A stretch of 64,000 nucleotides of DNA from Pontibacter anaerobius (GTDB lineage: Bacteria; Bacteroidota; Bacteroidia; Cytophagales; Hymenobacteraceae). Location of the stretch: assembly GCF_026241195.1 (NCBI RefSeq), contig NZ_JAPFQO010000002.1, positions 62,001-126,000 on the forward strand. The letters are read 5' to 3'. Of the stretch, positions 25,976 to 35,528 are shown in pieces (the first letter of the stretch is position 1; the number at the start of each line of letters is the position of its first letter). The notes beneath the pieces were generated by a model that worked only from the letters and a program-made list of their open reading frames with translations, searched no databases and was not told where the DNA came from. Position numbers and translations under genes: made by a program.

Positions 25976-26563
25976 AGCTCTGGATACATTTCTGTATGGA
26001 TATTTAACTTACCACTTATTGGTTGGACGGTGTTTAGTTTGAAATGTTGCTGCCTGGCCACGATTCCATATATTCCAGTCCTAAATCTAGTGGGTAAAAA
26101 GGGATAAGTTGTAGGTGTGATTTTAACGCTTCCTGAAGAAGAAGGCATCCTATCCGGCTTAAAGTATAAACCTGCAATTTTATACTTGCCTTTTACTACC
26201 GGGCAGGTTGCAGCACTTCCGCTGGGAAAAGCAACAGAACAGATGAGCCTTATGGTAAGATTGCAGCACGCAGTTTGATTGCACCCAATTTTTGCCGCCT
26301 CAACACAGTTTTATGCCCAACCTTTAGTTGTTTTGCCAAGCATTCCGGTTCTAAGGGAGACGGTGTAGGCTAGCCGCCCGAAGGTTATGCATTGCAGTGG
26401 CGCCAAAGTCTTAAAGTATGGCTGATGTCCGGAATCTAGTATATGGGGTATACCTTATAGGTTTTCGCTGAAATAATTTGCCTTATACTATATAAAAGTT
26501 TAGTTTCCAGTAAGTTTTGCTTCCTATATCCTCAAGTATAAACCTAACCTTAAAACAAAGCTT
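25976..26563. other. Divergent intergenic region, no gene seen
   Basis: This 588-base spacer separates two divergent operons. It holds several AAGTATA signatures (near 26161, 26181 and 26535). No convincing open frame, tRNA or promoter box was found. Its length would allow a small RNA, which could not be shown. Confidence 0.5.
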
Positions 26564-27517
26564 ATGTCAACTGATCGTCGCAAGTTCTTACAGCAAATGG
26601 GCAGTGTAGCTGCCGGTTTAGCGGGTGTTTCACTTTTAGGTCCTGGAGCCTTTGCCATAGAGCCATCCAAAAAGTTGTTCTTCAAGTTATCGCTGGCCCA
26701 GTGGTCGCTGCATAAATCCTTGTTCAACAAAGAGATCGATACCCTTGACTTTCCGGGGCTGGCAAGGAAGGTGTATAAAATTGATACTGTAGAATATGTG
26801 AACCAGTTCTTTAAGGACAAGGTGAATGATCAGCAGTACCTGGCGGAGCTCCTGAAGCGCAGCAAAGGCAATGGTGTGCTCAACAACATGATCATGATCG
26901 ACGTGGAAAACGACCTGGGCGACCAGGACCGGAACAAACGCATGGAGGCTGTGGATGTGCATAAAAAGTGGGCGGACGCCGCGAAGTATCTGGAGTGTAA
27001 CATGATTCGGGTAAATGCCTTTGGTGCTGGAGGTAAACAAGAGGCAAAAGAAGCTGTAGTGGATGGACTGGGCAGGCTGGGAGAGTACTGCAATGAGATT
27101 GGGATTGAGCTTGTTACCGAGAACCACGGTGGCTTGTCGTCAGACGCGGACTGGCTGGCTGATGTGCTGCGGCAGTTGGATAAGCCTTACATTGGTTCCT
27201 TGCCAGACTTCACGAACTGGTGCATTAAGCGGGAGGGACCCGGCTTCTGGGACGGCAAGTGCATCGAGGAGTATGACCCTTACAAAGGTGTGGCAGAACT
27301 GATGCCTTTTGCCAAAGGTGTCAGTGCCAAGGCCTTTAACTTCGATAAGCAGGGCAATGCCATGGAGATTGATTACCCTAAAATGCTGAAAATAGTGAAG
27401 GACGCCGGCTTTACAGGCTATGTGGGCATTGAGTACGAAGGGGAGAGCCTTCCAGAAAAAGAGGGTATTCTGAAAACAAAAGCACTGCTGGAGCGGGTAG
27501 GCGCCGCAATGAGTTAA
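26564..27517 (+). CDS. Tat-exported xylose isomerase-like TIM-barrel protein
   Basis: This 317-residue protein has a twin-arginine signal (STDRRKFLQQMGSVAAG, about residues 2-30, followed by a hydrophobic stretch), so it is exported folded. The mature part is an AP endonuclease 2/xylose isomerase-like barrel of the sugar phosphate isomerase/epimerase group, with ELVTENHGGLSSDADWL and GYVGIEYEGE near the metal-binding positions. The substrate is unknown; related secreted Bacteroidota proteins are thought to process sugars or polyols. It precedes the NIPSNAP gene by 51 bases and was probably transcribed with it. Confidence 0.9.
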   Translation: MSTDRRKFLQQMGSVAAGLAGVSLLGPGAFAIEPSKKLFFKLSLAQWSLHKSLFNKEIDTLDFPGLARKVYKIDTVEYVNQFFKDKVNDQQYLAELLKRSKGNGVLNNMIMIDVENDLGDQDRNKRMEAVDVHKKWADAAKYLECNMIRVNAFGAGGKQEAKEAVVDGLGRLGEYCNEIGIELVTENHGGLSSDADWLADVLRQLDKPYIGSLPDFTNWCIKREGPGFWDGKCIEEYDPYKGVAELMPFAKGVSAKAFNFDKQGNAMEIDYPKMLKIVKDAGFTGYVGIEYEGESLPEKEGILKTKALLERVGAAMS

Positions 27518-27568
27518 AAGCCTTGCTACCAGTTGTATTTTATACTTTCCGGATATATTAAATCAATC

Positions 27569-28372
27569 ATGATGAATTTTAGAAGAACCGGCTTTATAGC
27601 CTTTTGCCTCTCCGTGTTTGCACTTATCTTTTTAAGCCAGATAAATAGCTTTGCACAGAAGCAATCTTACTACCAACTCAAAGTATACCACCTGAAAGAC
27701 AAGGAGCAGGAGGCGCGGCTGGACCACTATCTTGAACAGGCTTACCTGCCGGCCTTGCACCGGGCTGGCATTAAGCAGGTAGGGGTGTTTAAACCTGCTA
27801 ACGAGGTAGATCAAAACCACTCTTCAGAGCCAAAGGTGTATGTGCTGCTACCCTTTACATCGCTGGAGCAGTTTGCAGGGCTGGAAGACAAGCTGGCCCA
27901 CGACAAGAAATACGCCGCTGCTGGCGAGGCGTATATTCAAGCCGCCCACGATAAGCCGTACTATCAGCGTATCGAAACAAGCCTGATGCAGGCCTTTGCC
28001 GGTATGCCTGCCATGAAGGCCCCGAACCTGGCCTCATCCCCGTCGGAACGGATCTACGAGTTGCGAAGCTACGAGGCAGCCACTGAAAAACTCCATCAAA
28101 ATAAAGTAGACATGTTTAACAATGGTGAAATACAGCTTTTTGACAGGCTTGGCTTTAATGCTGTTTTCTACGGGAAAGTGCTGGCAAGCAACAAAATGCC
28201 CAACCTGATGTACATGACGAGTTTTGAAAACTTTGCTGATCGTGAGGCACGCTGGAAGAGCTTTTCGCAGGATCCGGAATGGAAAAAAATGTCCGCTATG
28301 CCGGAGTATGCCAATAACTTTCTGCGGGCGGATATTTACCTGCTGCACCCGACCAACTATTCCGATATCTAG
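27569..28372 (+). CDS. Secreted NIPSNAP family protein
   Basis: This 267-residue protein has a signal peptide (about 1-27, ending NSFAQKQ) and two ferredoxin-like NIPSNAP units. The first starts YYQLKVYHLKDKEQEARL and the second ERIYELRSYEAATEKLHQNKV. The frame opens at a TTG at 27533, but the ATG pair at 27569/27572 gives a proper signal peptide and was chosen. The molecular role of NIPSNAP domains in bacteria is unknown. It follows a Tat-exported TIM-barrel gene; this pairing of exported isomerase-like and NIPSNAP proteins is often seen in Bacteroidota. A strong terminator follows. Confidence 0.88.
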   Translation: MMNFRRTGFIAFCLSVFALIFLSQINSFAQKQSYYQLKVYHLKDKEQEARLDHYLEQAYLPALHRAGIKQVGVFKPANEVDQNHSSEPKVYVLLPFTSLEQFAGLEDKLAHDKKYAAAGEAYIQAAHDKPYYQRIETSLMQAFAGMPAMKAPNLASSPSERIYELRSYEAATEKLHQNKVDMFNNGEIQLFDRLGFNAVFYGKVLASNKMPNLMYMTSFENFADREARWKSFSQDPEWKKMSAMPEYANNFLRADIYLLHPTNYSDI

Positions 28373-28430
28373 TGCTGCAACCGGAGTAAACCGCCTCAAA
28401 TCAGGAAATTCTGTCTGGTTAAATAATTCA

Positions 28431-28462
28431 AAAAGCCCTGCAGCTATTGCTGCAGGGCTTTT
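28431..28462 (+). terminator. Strong hairpin terminator after the NIPSNAP gene
   Basis: A perfect 14-bp inverted repeat (28431-28444 and 28449-28462) with a TATT tetraloop has a built-in A run on one side and T run on the other. It can end transcription in both directions between convergent genes. Confidence 0.9.
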
Positions 28463-28525
28463 CTGTGCTCTAAGTATACTTTAACGAAGGACTATAAAAT
28501 GGAATATGTAAGATTCTTACTTTTT

Positions 28526-30784
28526 TTAGTTTACCTGTATCTCATCCAGGAATAGCCAGGCTTTTTCGCCCTCGCCCTGCTTGCCTTCAGGAACGCGTTG
28601 CTGGTTTCTTACCACTACCTTCACAAAACGTATTGTGGCAGGAGCGAAATCAACTTTTATAATGGCCTTTGAACCCTCTACCTGCGTCACAGTGTTGGCA
28701 GTGCCTAGCGGTTTAAAGTTTTCTCCGTCGGCAGACCCGTATACTTCTACAGCCTTTGGCGGGTAAACATAAGTGCCTCCTGCATTTAGGGCATGCACCA
28801 CCACATGGCTTATCTGCTGTTCAGCACTTAAGTCTATAGTAGCCTCCAGGTCGCTGCCAGAGAAGCCAATCGACTCGTGTGTGCGGCCGCCTTTCTTGTT
28901 AAGGATTCCATCCACCAGCGTAAAAGCACCATTGCCCGGGAAGTAGCCAGATGGTTTTTCGTTAAGCGCGATTTGCTTTCCGGTGGCTTTGTTTACGTGC
29001 AGCTGTAGTGTCAGGGAGTCTACCAGCGCATTATCCTTATAATACATGCCTCTTACCTGGGCAGATTCTTTCAGCACAAGCGGCGAAGTATAGACTGATT
29101 CGGGTTGTTTTCCCTTGATGGCATACTTCAACTCACCCAGGTCGGTTTTGGCGTTTAGCTTAACCATAACACCCTGGTGGTCTGGCGTGGGCGTAATATC
29201 CGCTTTTATGTCATAGAAGGCATTGCTGTAGTTGGTATTCCACAGTTCGTAACGTTTGAACTGGGTAAGCAGCCGGCCTTCAAAGTCTTTCCAGTCTTTC
29301 TTTTCCGGAGCCGTCCAAAGCACCTCGCTCAGGGCAGTCATTCTCGGGAAGATCTGGTACTCAACCTTTGCCGGTGTTTTCATATACTCAGTCCAAACGT
29401 TGCCTTGCGCTCCCAGCACATACTTTGCTTGCGTAGCAGTGAGTTCACTAGGAACAGGGTCGTAGCTGTACGTTTTCTCTACACTTGTATAGCCGCCAAT
29501 GGTAACAGAGTCTTCCCGCTGACTCTGGGAGTGGTCAAGGTAAAGGTGCGAGCCCGGCGTCATGATCACGTAGTGGTTTTGCTTTGCTGCAGCAATACCT
29601 CCTTCTTCGCCGCGCCAGCTCATCACGATCGCGTTCGGGGCCAGGCCGCCCTCCAATATTTCGTCCCACCCTATTATAGTTCTGCCTTTGCTGTTGATAT
29701 ACTTCTCCATGCGCTGGATAAAGTAACTCTGCAGTTCATGTTCGTCTTTCAGGCCTTCCTCTTTAATTCTTTTCTGGCAAAGGGGGCAGGTTTTCCAGTT
29801 AGCTTTCGGGCTTTCGTCGCCGCCAACATGTATGTATTTAGACGGGAAAATAGCCAGCACCTCGTCCATTACATCCTGCAGGAAAGTAAAAGTAGAGTCT
29901 TTGCCGGCGCAGTATACATCATCAAAAATACCCCAAGTTTGCTCTACCTTGTAAGGCCCAGTGCCTGGGCAACCCAGGTATGGGTAAGCGGTGAGTGCAG
30001 CACTGGAATGGCCAGGCATCTCGATCTCCGGCACCACAGTAACATGCCTGTCTGCAGCATACTTTACGATTTCCTTTGCCTCTTCCTGTGTATAGAAGCC
30101 GCCATAGCGTTTGTTATCGTTGCCGGTGCCTGGGTAACGACCAATGATGGTGCCATCGCGGTAACCGCCCACTTCTGTAAGTTTCGGATACTTCTTTATC
30201 TCCAATCGCCAGCCCTGGTCTTCGGTCAGGTGCCAGTGGAAGTAGTTCATCTTATGCAAGGCCAGGTAATCGATATACTTCTTGATGAATGAAACCGGGA
30301 ACATATGGCGTGATACATCGAGGTGCATCCCGCGGTACGAAAACCGAGGCGCATCCTGTATCACTACAGCAGGTACTTCCAACGAGGTGCTTTTAGCAAC
30401 CGGCAGCAACTGAATCAGAGATTGCAGGCCATAAAAAGTGCCGGCATACGTGTCGCCTTCTATGGTAGCACCTTTTTCGGTTATGTTTAAAGTATAGGCA
30501 TCTTTCTCAGCAGCTTTTGATGGCTTGCGCGTGGAGAGGCGAATGTAGTCTTTCTTCTCCTTTTTATCGATGTCCAGCTTAAAACCATATACTTCCTGCA
30601 GGTATTCGTTCAGAAACTCGGCCGCTTTCCTGTCTTCTTTATCTGCTACAGCGATAGTGGTGTTTTGAGTGATCGTAAACTTACCAGGTTTTACCTGCAC
30701 ACTGGCGGGCTTTGGGATAATATGGATGTTCTGAGCTGTGGTTACCTGCGCTATCAGCAGGAGCAGGAATAAAAGTCGTTTCAT
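28526..30784 (-). CDS. Beta-N-acetylhexosaminidase, GH20 family, with C-terminal discoidin-like domain
   Basis: This secreted glycosidase of about 752 residues removes terminal N-acetylhexosamine from chitin fragments, glycoproteins or peptidoglycan. It has a signal peptide (about 1-18, ending TTAQN), a GH20b domain (about 20-150) and the GH20 catalytic barrel (about 150-500) with the catalytic Asp-Glu pair in HVGGDESPKANW near residue 322. Further on are a chitobiase-like beta domain (about 520-600) and a F5/8-type (discoidin) domain at the end (about 620-752; LDEIQVN closes it). The frame is open 45 codons further upstream, but the ATG at 30784 gives a proper signal peptide. Neighbouring genes are also exported enzymes. 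Confidence 0.93.
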   Translation of the reverse strand: MKRLLFLLLLIAQVTTAQNIHIIPKPASVQVKPGKFTITQNTTIAVADKEDRKAAEFLNEYLQEVYGFKLDIDKKEKKDYIRLSTRKPSKAAEKDAYTLNITEKGATIEGDTYAGTFYGLQSLIQLLPVAKSTSLEVPAVVIQDAPRFSYRGMHLDVSRHMFPVSFIKKYIDYLALHKMNYFHWHLTEDQGWRLEIKKYPKLTEVGGYRDGTIIGRYPGTGNDNKRYGGFYTQEEAKEIVKYAADRHVTVVPEIEMPGHSSAALTAYPYLGCPGTGPYKVEQTWGIFDDVYCAGKDSTFTFLQDVMDEVLAIFPSKYIHVGGDESPKANWKTCPLCQKRIKEEGLKDEHELQSYFIQRMEKYINSKGRTIIGWDEILEGGLAPNAIVMSWRGEEGGIAAAKQNHYVIMTPGSHLYLDHSQSQREDSVTIGGYTSVEKTYSYDPVPSELTATQAKYVLGAQGNVWTEYMKTPAKVEYQIFPRMTALSEVLWTAPEKKDWKDFEGRLLTQFKRYELWNTNYSNAFYDIKADITPTPDHQGVMVKLNAKTDLGELKYAIKGKQPESVYTSPLVLKESAQVRGMYYKDNALVDSLTLQLHVNKATGKQIALNEKPSGYFPGNGAFTLVDGILNKKGGRTHESIGFSGSDLEATIDLSAEQQISHVVVHALNAGGTYVYPPKAVEVYGSADGENFKPLGTANTVTQVEGSKAIIKVDFAPATIRFVKVVVRNQQRVPEGKQGEGEKAWLFLDEIQVN

Positions 30785-30929
30785 GTAATTCTTATTTTGA
30801 AGAAGCCTAATGTGTATATGGACGTAAGATTTATTTAGTCGGGGTGAAGTATCAGCTGCAGGATAACCTGTAGCAAGTATAAACTCTGCCTTGCAGCCGA
30901 TTAGTAACCCGCAAGGCAAAGTTCATGTG

Positions 30930-31796
30930 TTATCTTCCGCCAACTTTGTCAGCCTTGTCGAAGTATTCTTTCTGCAGCTCCAGCGTCTTGGTGTCTGATT
31001 TTACAGCTTTCAGCGCTTTCGTTAAGGCTTCCACTTTGTTTTCGGTAAGCAGCTTGCCCAGCTCTTTCGATGCTTTTGCCCCCTCGCCGGCGTAATGGTT
31101 CGGGTAGCTGGCATACCACCAGATGCCGGTGTACAGATTCGGAAGCGACGGCAGGCGTTTCTGGTTAACACCGGACTCCTGTGTTGCCCGCTCCTGCTTT
31201 ACAAGATCGGGGCGCAGGTAGAGCAGGGTCGAGGTTTCGTTCTCGCCACCGTGCTGGTCCCAGGACGGATCAGACTTACGCACTTTATTCACTTTCTCTG
31301 TAAAAGCTGGATCTTGAACCGGGTCAAAAAAGTAGACGGCATAGTTTCTCCTTTTCTCTAGTTGCGACTGTACAAAGTAGCGCAGCAACTGTGGATTGCC
31401 TCCATGGCCGTTCACGATCACTATCTTATCGAAACCGTTTCTGGCTATTTCCGCCACAGTGGCATCCAGCAGATCCCATACCACCCTGCTTGGCAGCGCA
31501 AAAGTGCCAGGTTGCTGCTGTGCCTCAAAAACCTGCCCGTAGAAGTAATCCGGGAATACCACCGCATACTCGTTCTTTGCAGCGCGTGCCGACCACTCCC
31601 GAACATGGATTAGGTCGGAGCCCATGGGGGCATGCGGGCCGTGTTTCTCCAGGATACCGATAGGTAGAATACAGGTGCGGTTCGATTTTTCCAGCGCCTT
31701 TGGCCAGTCGCTCGCGGTAAGTTCGTCCCAGCGGAACGGAATATCCTGTGCAAAAGCAGTACTGGATAACAAGAGCAGAAGTACAAGTAGTCTCAT
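30930..31796 (-). CDS. Creatininase family amidohydrolase, exported
   Basis: This 288-residue protein has a signal peptide (about 1-16, LLVLLLLLSSTAFAQ) and the creatininase fold. Metal-binding motifs are visible as GILEKHGPHAPMGSD, where creatininase itself has a similar E-x-HGPH block, and VNGHGGNPQLL. The family includes creatininase and enzymes that open lactam or amide rings, such as those of mycofactocin and riboflavin or F420 pathways. The export signal sets this one apart, and its substrate is unknown. The open frame extends upstream to a TTG at 31838, but the ATG at 31796 directly precedes the signal peptide. Confidence 0.85.
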   Translation of the reverse strand: MRLLVLLLLLSSTAFAQDIPFRWDELTASDWPKALEKSNRTCILPIGILEKHGPHAPMGSDLIHVREWSARAAKNEYAVVFPDYFYGQVFEAQQQPGTFALPSRVVWDLLDATVAEIARNGFDKIVIVNGHGGNPQLLRYFVQSQLEKRRNYAVYFFDPVQDPAFTEKVNKVRKSDPSWDQHGGENETSTLLYLRPDLVKQERATQESGVNQKRLPSLPNLYTGIWWYASYPNHYAGEGAKASKELGKLLTENKVEALTKALKAVKSDTKTLELQKEYFDKADKVGGR

Positions 31797-31964
31797 ATGT
31801 TGCTTGTTTTTTGATTGTGAGATGTTTACAACATTCAATATAGAAAATATACTCTTGTGCTGCCAGTCTTTTTAGTATTTTGTTAAGCGGGGGTAGTAGT
31901 GTAGAAGCGCATTCACTGTAAAAAACTTTGCCAGTGCTTAAAAACCGCTACCGGTATAAAAGAA

Positions 31965-31994
31965 GAAGCCGGACATTATTAGCTGTCCGGCTTC
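31965..31994 (-). terminator. Terminator of the TonB receptor/DUF4249 operon
   Basis: A perfect 11-bp GC-rich stem (31965-31975 and 31984-31994) with an 8-nt loop is followed by a T-rich stretch (TTCTTTTATA) on the minus strand. It lies 27 bases past the DUF4249 stop codon. Confidence 0.85.
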
Positions 31995-32021
31995 ACCTAA
32001 TCTGACATTCTTATAAGAAGA

Positions 32022-32816
32022 TTACTCCACAACTGCCTCCACTACAGACACGGCTGAGGCACCGAAATAACCCATGGCACCGTTGCTGATGTTGCCTGGG
32101 GCATTAGCCGGCGTGCTTTCGAAAGGGCCACCGGCCGAGTTTTGTTGATTGGCGAGCGCCAGCCAGAACTTGTAGGCCGGCTTATCAATGCCATACATTT
32201 CTACCTTTAGCCTGTCTCCTTTTTTCAGGGCAAATCCCATATCAGCGTGGCCGTAGTTTCCATCGTAAAGCTCGTCACTTAATACAGCTAGCTCGTCCGG
32301 CTCCAGCATATCGTTAACATAGATGTTCCAGCGGTAATAATTGCCTTTGCCCTGCGGGTCCCGGAAGTGGATGAACGGGTGGTAGCCTTCGTCTTCCTCT
32401 TCCATGGCAGTCTGGTACTCAAAGGTAAGGGAGTCTAGTGGTGCAACGGCGGGCATGTAACTTTGTGCGCTATAAACCTCTCCATTTACAGTGGCTTTAA
32501 AGTAATAGGTGTAGCCTGCTGTGCCCTGTATTTTGGTGGTCTTGTATAAGCCTTCACCCACTTGCTGCAGTGTGTCTACGGTACCATGATTATCCGACAC
32601 GATCACAAGCGCCCCGTTTACACTAGGTGCCAGGCCTTCGCTAAGGTAGCCTTTGGTTTGGGAGAGACGCACGGTATAAGGACCGGGCAGGTCTGTAATC
32701 AGCCCTTCTACCACCAGCTTCGAGTCCGCGTTTCTCAGTTCATAGTCTATCACTTCTTCGCAGCTTGTAAAAGCCAGCGCCAACATGGCGGTCAGGTATA
32801 ATATTGCCTTTTTCAT
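32022..32816 (-). CDS. DUF4249 lipoprotein, partner of the TonB receptor
   Basis: This 264-residue protein has a lipoprotein signal peptide with the cysteine at residue 19 (LAFTSCEEV), followed by beta-rich repeats, the first starting SKLVVEGLITDLPGPYTVRLS. The family is DUF4249, almost always encoded next to a TonB-dependent receptor in Bacteroidota, as here (12 bases downstream of it). By analogy with SusD-type partners it may help capture a ligand at the cell surface, but its ligand is unknown. A terminator follows. Confidence 0.9.
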   Translation of the reverse strand: MKKAILYLTAMLALAFTSCEEVIDYELRNADSKLVVEGLITDLPGPYTVRLSQTKGYLSEGLAPSVNGALVIVSDNHGTVDTLQQVGEGLYKTTKIQGTAGYTYYFKATVNGEVYSAQSYMPAVAPLDSLTFEYQTAMEEEDEGYHPFIHFRDPQGKGNYYRWNIYVNDMLEPDELAVLSDELYDGNYGHADMGFALKKGDRLKVEMYGIDKPAYKFWLALANQQNSAGGPFESTPANAPGNISNGAMGYFGASAVSVVEAVVE

Positions 32817-32828
32817 CGGATTGCCTGT

Positions 32829-35162
32829 TTAAAATTTAAAGTTGTAAGTAAGCGAAGGCATCAGGCCGAACAGGTATGTTTTCACGGCCTCTGTTTTGGT
32901 GTTGTCCTCCTCATTTTCACGGAAGTATATAGAGAAGGCGTTCTTACGGGCATAGGCGTTGTACACACTCAGGGTCCATCTGCCGCTATACTTCTTAAAC
33001 TCGTTGTGCGGCTTCTCATAGGTGGCCGACAGATCGAGGCGGTGGTAAGCAGGCAGGCGATAGCCGTTTCGCTCTGAGTAAACCGGGTACGTTTTGCCGT
33101 TATACTCGTAGCGGCCTACCGGCATGGTAATGGCTCCGCCGGTGCTGTAGGTCCAGTTAGCCCCGAAGTTTATACCTGGGCTGAACTGGTAAGCCAGCAC
33201 CAGGTTGCCGGAGTGGCGACGGTCGTGGCGCAACGGGTATGGGTTGCCGTTGTTAATGCCCGGTACTGTGCGCTCCGTCTTTGACAAAGTATAACTAAGC
33301 CATCCGGTCAGCAGGCCTTTTTGCTTGCGCAGGTAAAACTCGGCACCATAGGCCTCTCCTGTACCACGCAGCAGCTCTGTTTCCAGGCGCTCGTTCAGGA
33401 AGATCTCTGCGTAGTCCTTATAATCTATCTGGTTATCCATCCATTTGTAGTATATTTCCACCGAACCCTCGAACATGTTATCGGCGAAGTTGCGGAAGTA
33501 GCCGGCCGCAACCTGATCGGCTAACTGGGGCTTTACATAGGTGCTGCTCGGAATCCATACATCAAAAGGTGTGGCAGAAGTGGAGTTGGATACCTGGTGC
33601 AGGTATTGCAGTGTACGGTTGTAAGAAGCTTTCACAGCGCTCACCTCGTTCAGCTCATACTTGGCCGATATACGTGGTTCCAGTCCGCCATACTGCTTTA
33701 TCTTTTCGAAGCGACCATACTTTAGGGTATCAACCGGCGTCTCAAAAGCATCATCATAGAGATATACTTTACCCGGCCCCATACTTGTGAAGCTGGACAA
33801 ACGCAGGCCGTAATCCAGTGTGAGCTTTTGCGTAACCCGGTGCTCGTTACTCAGGTAAACAGCCCCTTCCAGGGCGCTGGTAGAGTTCAGCTTCAGCTCA
33901 TTCACATACGATTTAGCGCCGGGTTTCACTTCGGCAGGCATAAAGTTGTGGTAGGTTACGTGCAGGCCGAACCGTAACTGATTTTTCGGGTTCAGGAAGT
34001 AAGTGTAGTCGTTCTTGATGCCGTAATCTTTGATGTGGGATTTCCAGGTAAACTCTGACTCTTCTTCCTTTGAGCCCATGGCGTAATCGAAGTCGGAGAA
34101 GATGAAGGTGGTGTTGGAGAATAACCTGTTGTTGAAAAGGTGGTTCCAGCGCATAGTGGCGGTGGCGTTGCCCCAGTCCATCATAAAGCTTTTGGTGGCG
34201 GCCACATCACGCCCAAAGTAACCGGACACAAAGAGCCGGTTCTTGTCATTTAAAGTATAGTTTACCTTGGCGTTCAGGTCGTAGAAGTACAGATCATTGC
34301 CTTTGATATTCTCATCGTTGCTCAGCCCGAAGAAAATATCGGCATAGGTGCGGCGCCCGGAAAGTATAAAAGAACTTTTGTCTTTGATGATCGGGGCCTC
34401 TACCGTCAGGCGGCTGGAGATGGTGCCGATACCGCCGGATACTTCTGCCTTCTGGTTGTTGCCCTCTTTCATGCGGATATCGAGCAGCGAAGAGAGCCTG
34501 CCGCCGTGCTGTGACGGAATGCCGCCTTTATACAGCTGCACATCCTTGATGGCATCCGCATTGAAAACCGAGAAGAAGCCCATCAGGTGGGATGCATTGT
34601 ACACCGGTGCCTCATCGAGCAGGATCAGGTTCTGGTCAGCCCCGCCGCCGCGCACGTAAAATCCGGAGGTTCCTTCCCCGGCATTCTGAACGCCCGGCAG
34701 TAACTGAATCGCTTTTACCACGTCTACCTCACCGAGCAGGGCCGGCATGGTCTTTATCTCCGCTACTTGCATTTTAAGGGTGCTCATCTCCATGGAGCGC
34801 ACGTTGTTGTCTTCTTTGCGGGTGGTAATTTCTACCTCTTTCAGGGCGGTAGCATGCTGTCCTAATCCCACGTCAAGCTTCTGAGTAGTGGTGAGATCCA
34901 TGGATTTGCTGGCGGTAACGTAGCCCAGGTAGTTAAAAAGCAGTGTGTAGTTTCCCTTTGGCAAGGTGAGGGAGTAAAACCCATATTCGTTGGTGGCTAC
35001 GCCGGTGCCAGGTAGTTCCTGCACACTCACCGAGGCGCCGATCAGTCCTTCCCCGGAGGCTTCGTCTTTCACGTGGCCGCTCAGGGTTATTTTTTCCTGT
35101 GCTACTGCCGCCGTAGAAAGCAAGCAAAGCAGCAGCAAAACAGAAGAAATCAGTCTTTTCAT
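32829..35162 (-). CDS. TonB-dependent outer-membrane receptor with carboxypeptidase-like domain
   Basis: This 777-residue receptor has a signal peptide (about 1-21, ending AVAQE) and a carboxypeptidase regulatory-like beta-sandwich (about 25-105; GHVKDEASGEGLIGASV). The plug domain follows (about 115-235; VRGGGADQNLILLDEAPVYN and GGIPSQHGGRLSSLLDI), and then a 22-strand barrel that ends in NFKF. Such receptors import nutrients or siderophores using energy from TonB. The DUF4249 partner follows within 12 bases. The upstream region has a promoter box, a small open frame and a 13-bp hairpin, so translation or transcription may be controlled in the leader. Confidence 0.95.
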   Translation of the reverse strand: MKRLISSVLLLLCLLSTAAVAQEKITLSGHVKDEASGEGLIGASVSVQELPGTGVATNEYGFYSLTLPKGNYTLLFNYLGYVTASKSMDLTTTQKLDVGLGQHATALKEVEITTRKEDNNVRSMEMSTLKMQVAEIKTMPALLGEVDVVKAIQLLPGVQNAGEGTSGFYVRGGGADQNLILLDEAPVYNASHLMGFFSVFNADAIKDVQLYKGGIPSQHGGRLSSLLDIRMKEGNNQKAEVSGGIGTISSRLTVEAPIIKDKSSFILSGRRTYADIFFGLSNDENIKGNDLYFYDLNAKVNYTLNDKNRLFVSGYFGRDVAATKSFMMDWGNATATMRWNHLFNNRLFSNTTFIFSDFDYAMGSKEEESEFTWKSHIKDYGIKNDYTYFLNPKNQLRFGLHVTYHNFMPAEVKPGAKSYVNELKLNSTSALEGAVYLSNEHRVTQKLTLDYGLRLSSFTSMGPGKVYLYDDAFETPVDTLKYGRFEKIKQYGGLEPRISAKYELNEVSAVKASYNRTLQYLHQVSNSTSATPFDVWIPSSTYVKPQLADQVAAGYFRNFADNMFEGSVEIYYKWMDNQIDYKDYAEIFLNERLETELLRGTGEAYGAEFYLRKQKGLLTGWLSYTLSKTERTVPGINNGNPYPLRHDRRHSGNLVLAYQFSPGINFGANWTYSTGGAITMPVGRYEYNGKTYPVYSERNGYRLPAYHRLDLSATYEKPHNEFKKYSGRWTLSVYNAYARKNAFSIYFRENEEDNTKTEAVKTYLFGLMPSLTYNFKF

Positions 35163-35264
35163 CTTAATTTTATTTTGTAGCTATGTAGTGGTAGTGGTAT
35201 GAGTTGGCTGCAGAGGCAAAGCAACAGCGCCAGACTAACCAGTGCTCTTCTTCTAAGCTCCTGA

Positions 35265-35308
35265 GGAAGTCCTTCAGAATTTTAAAAGTATAATCCTGAA
35301 GGACTTCC
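35265..35308. promoter_or_regulatory. Perfect 13-bp inverted repeat in the leader of the TonB receptor gene
   Basis: Arms at 35265-35277 and 35296-35308 match perfectly with an 18-nt loop that itself contains the AAGTATA signature. It lies about 100 bases before the receptor start and between a small open frame and the receptor. It lacks a T run on the minus strand, so an attenuator, mRNA stabiliser or protein-binding site is as likely as a terminator. Confidence 0.6.
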
Positions 35309-35339
35309 TTTGGAGAGACTTTAGTTGGGGTTATGCCTT

Positions 35340-35456
35340 TTACTTGATGGTTAAGGAGCCAGGAAGCAAGGGGGTGATGGTTTGCAGATGGCAGACATAC
35401 TTTTGGAACAGGCGCAATGGGGTTAGCCCTGGCCCGGCTAATACGATTTTTTTCAT
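35340..35456 (-). CDS. Possible 38-residue peptide in the leader of the TonB receptor gene
   Basis: An ATG-started frame of 38 codons begins MKKIVLAGPG and ends LLPGSLTIK. It lies about 65 bases downstream of a TAnnTTTG-type promoter box (35529-35536) and directly upstream of the 13-bp hairpin. It is basic at the start, has one cysteine and is rich in Leu, Pro and Thr. No family is recognised. It could be a leader peptide, a small secreted or modified peptide, or chance. Position within the transcript raises its plausibility, but there is no proof that it is translated. Confidence 0.35.
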   Translation of the reverse strand: MKKIVLAGPGLTPLRLFQKYVCHLQTITPLLPGSLTIK

Positions 35457-35528
35457 GGTTTTATTTTTAGTAGGTATTGGGTTGCGTAACGATTTGGAGT
35501 CTTCTTTTTACTCCTCCGAAATCGGCCG

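Noticed and set aside
29177..30292. 371-codon rightward frame opposite the GH20 gene
   Set aside because: It is a long shadow frame of the hexosaminidase gene; the opposite frame has clear catalytic motifs and this one has none.
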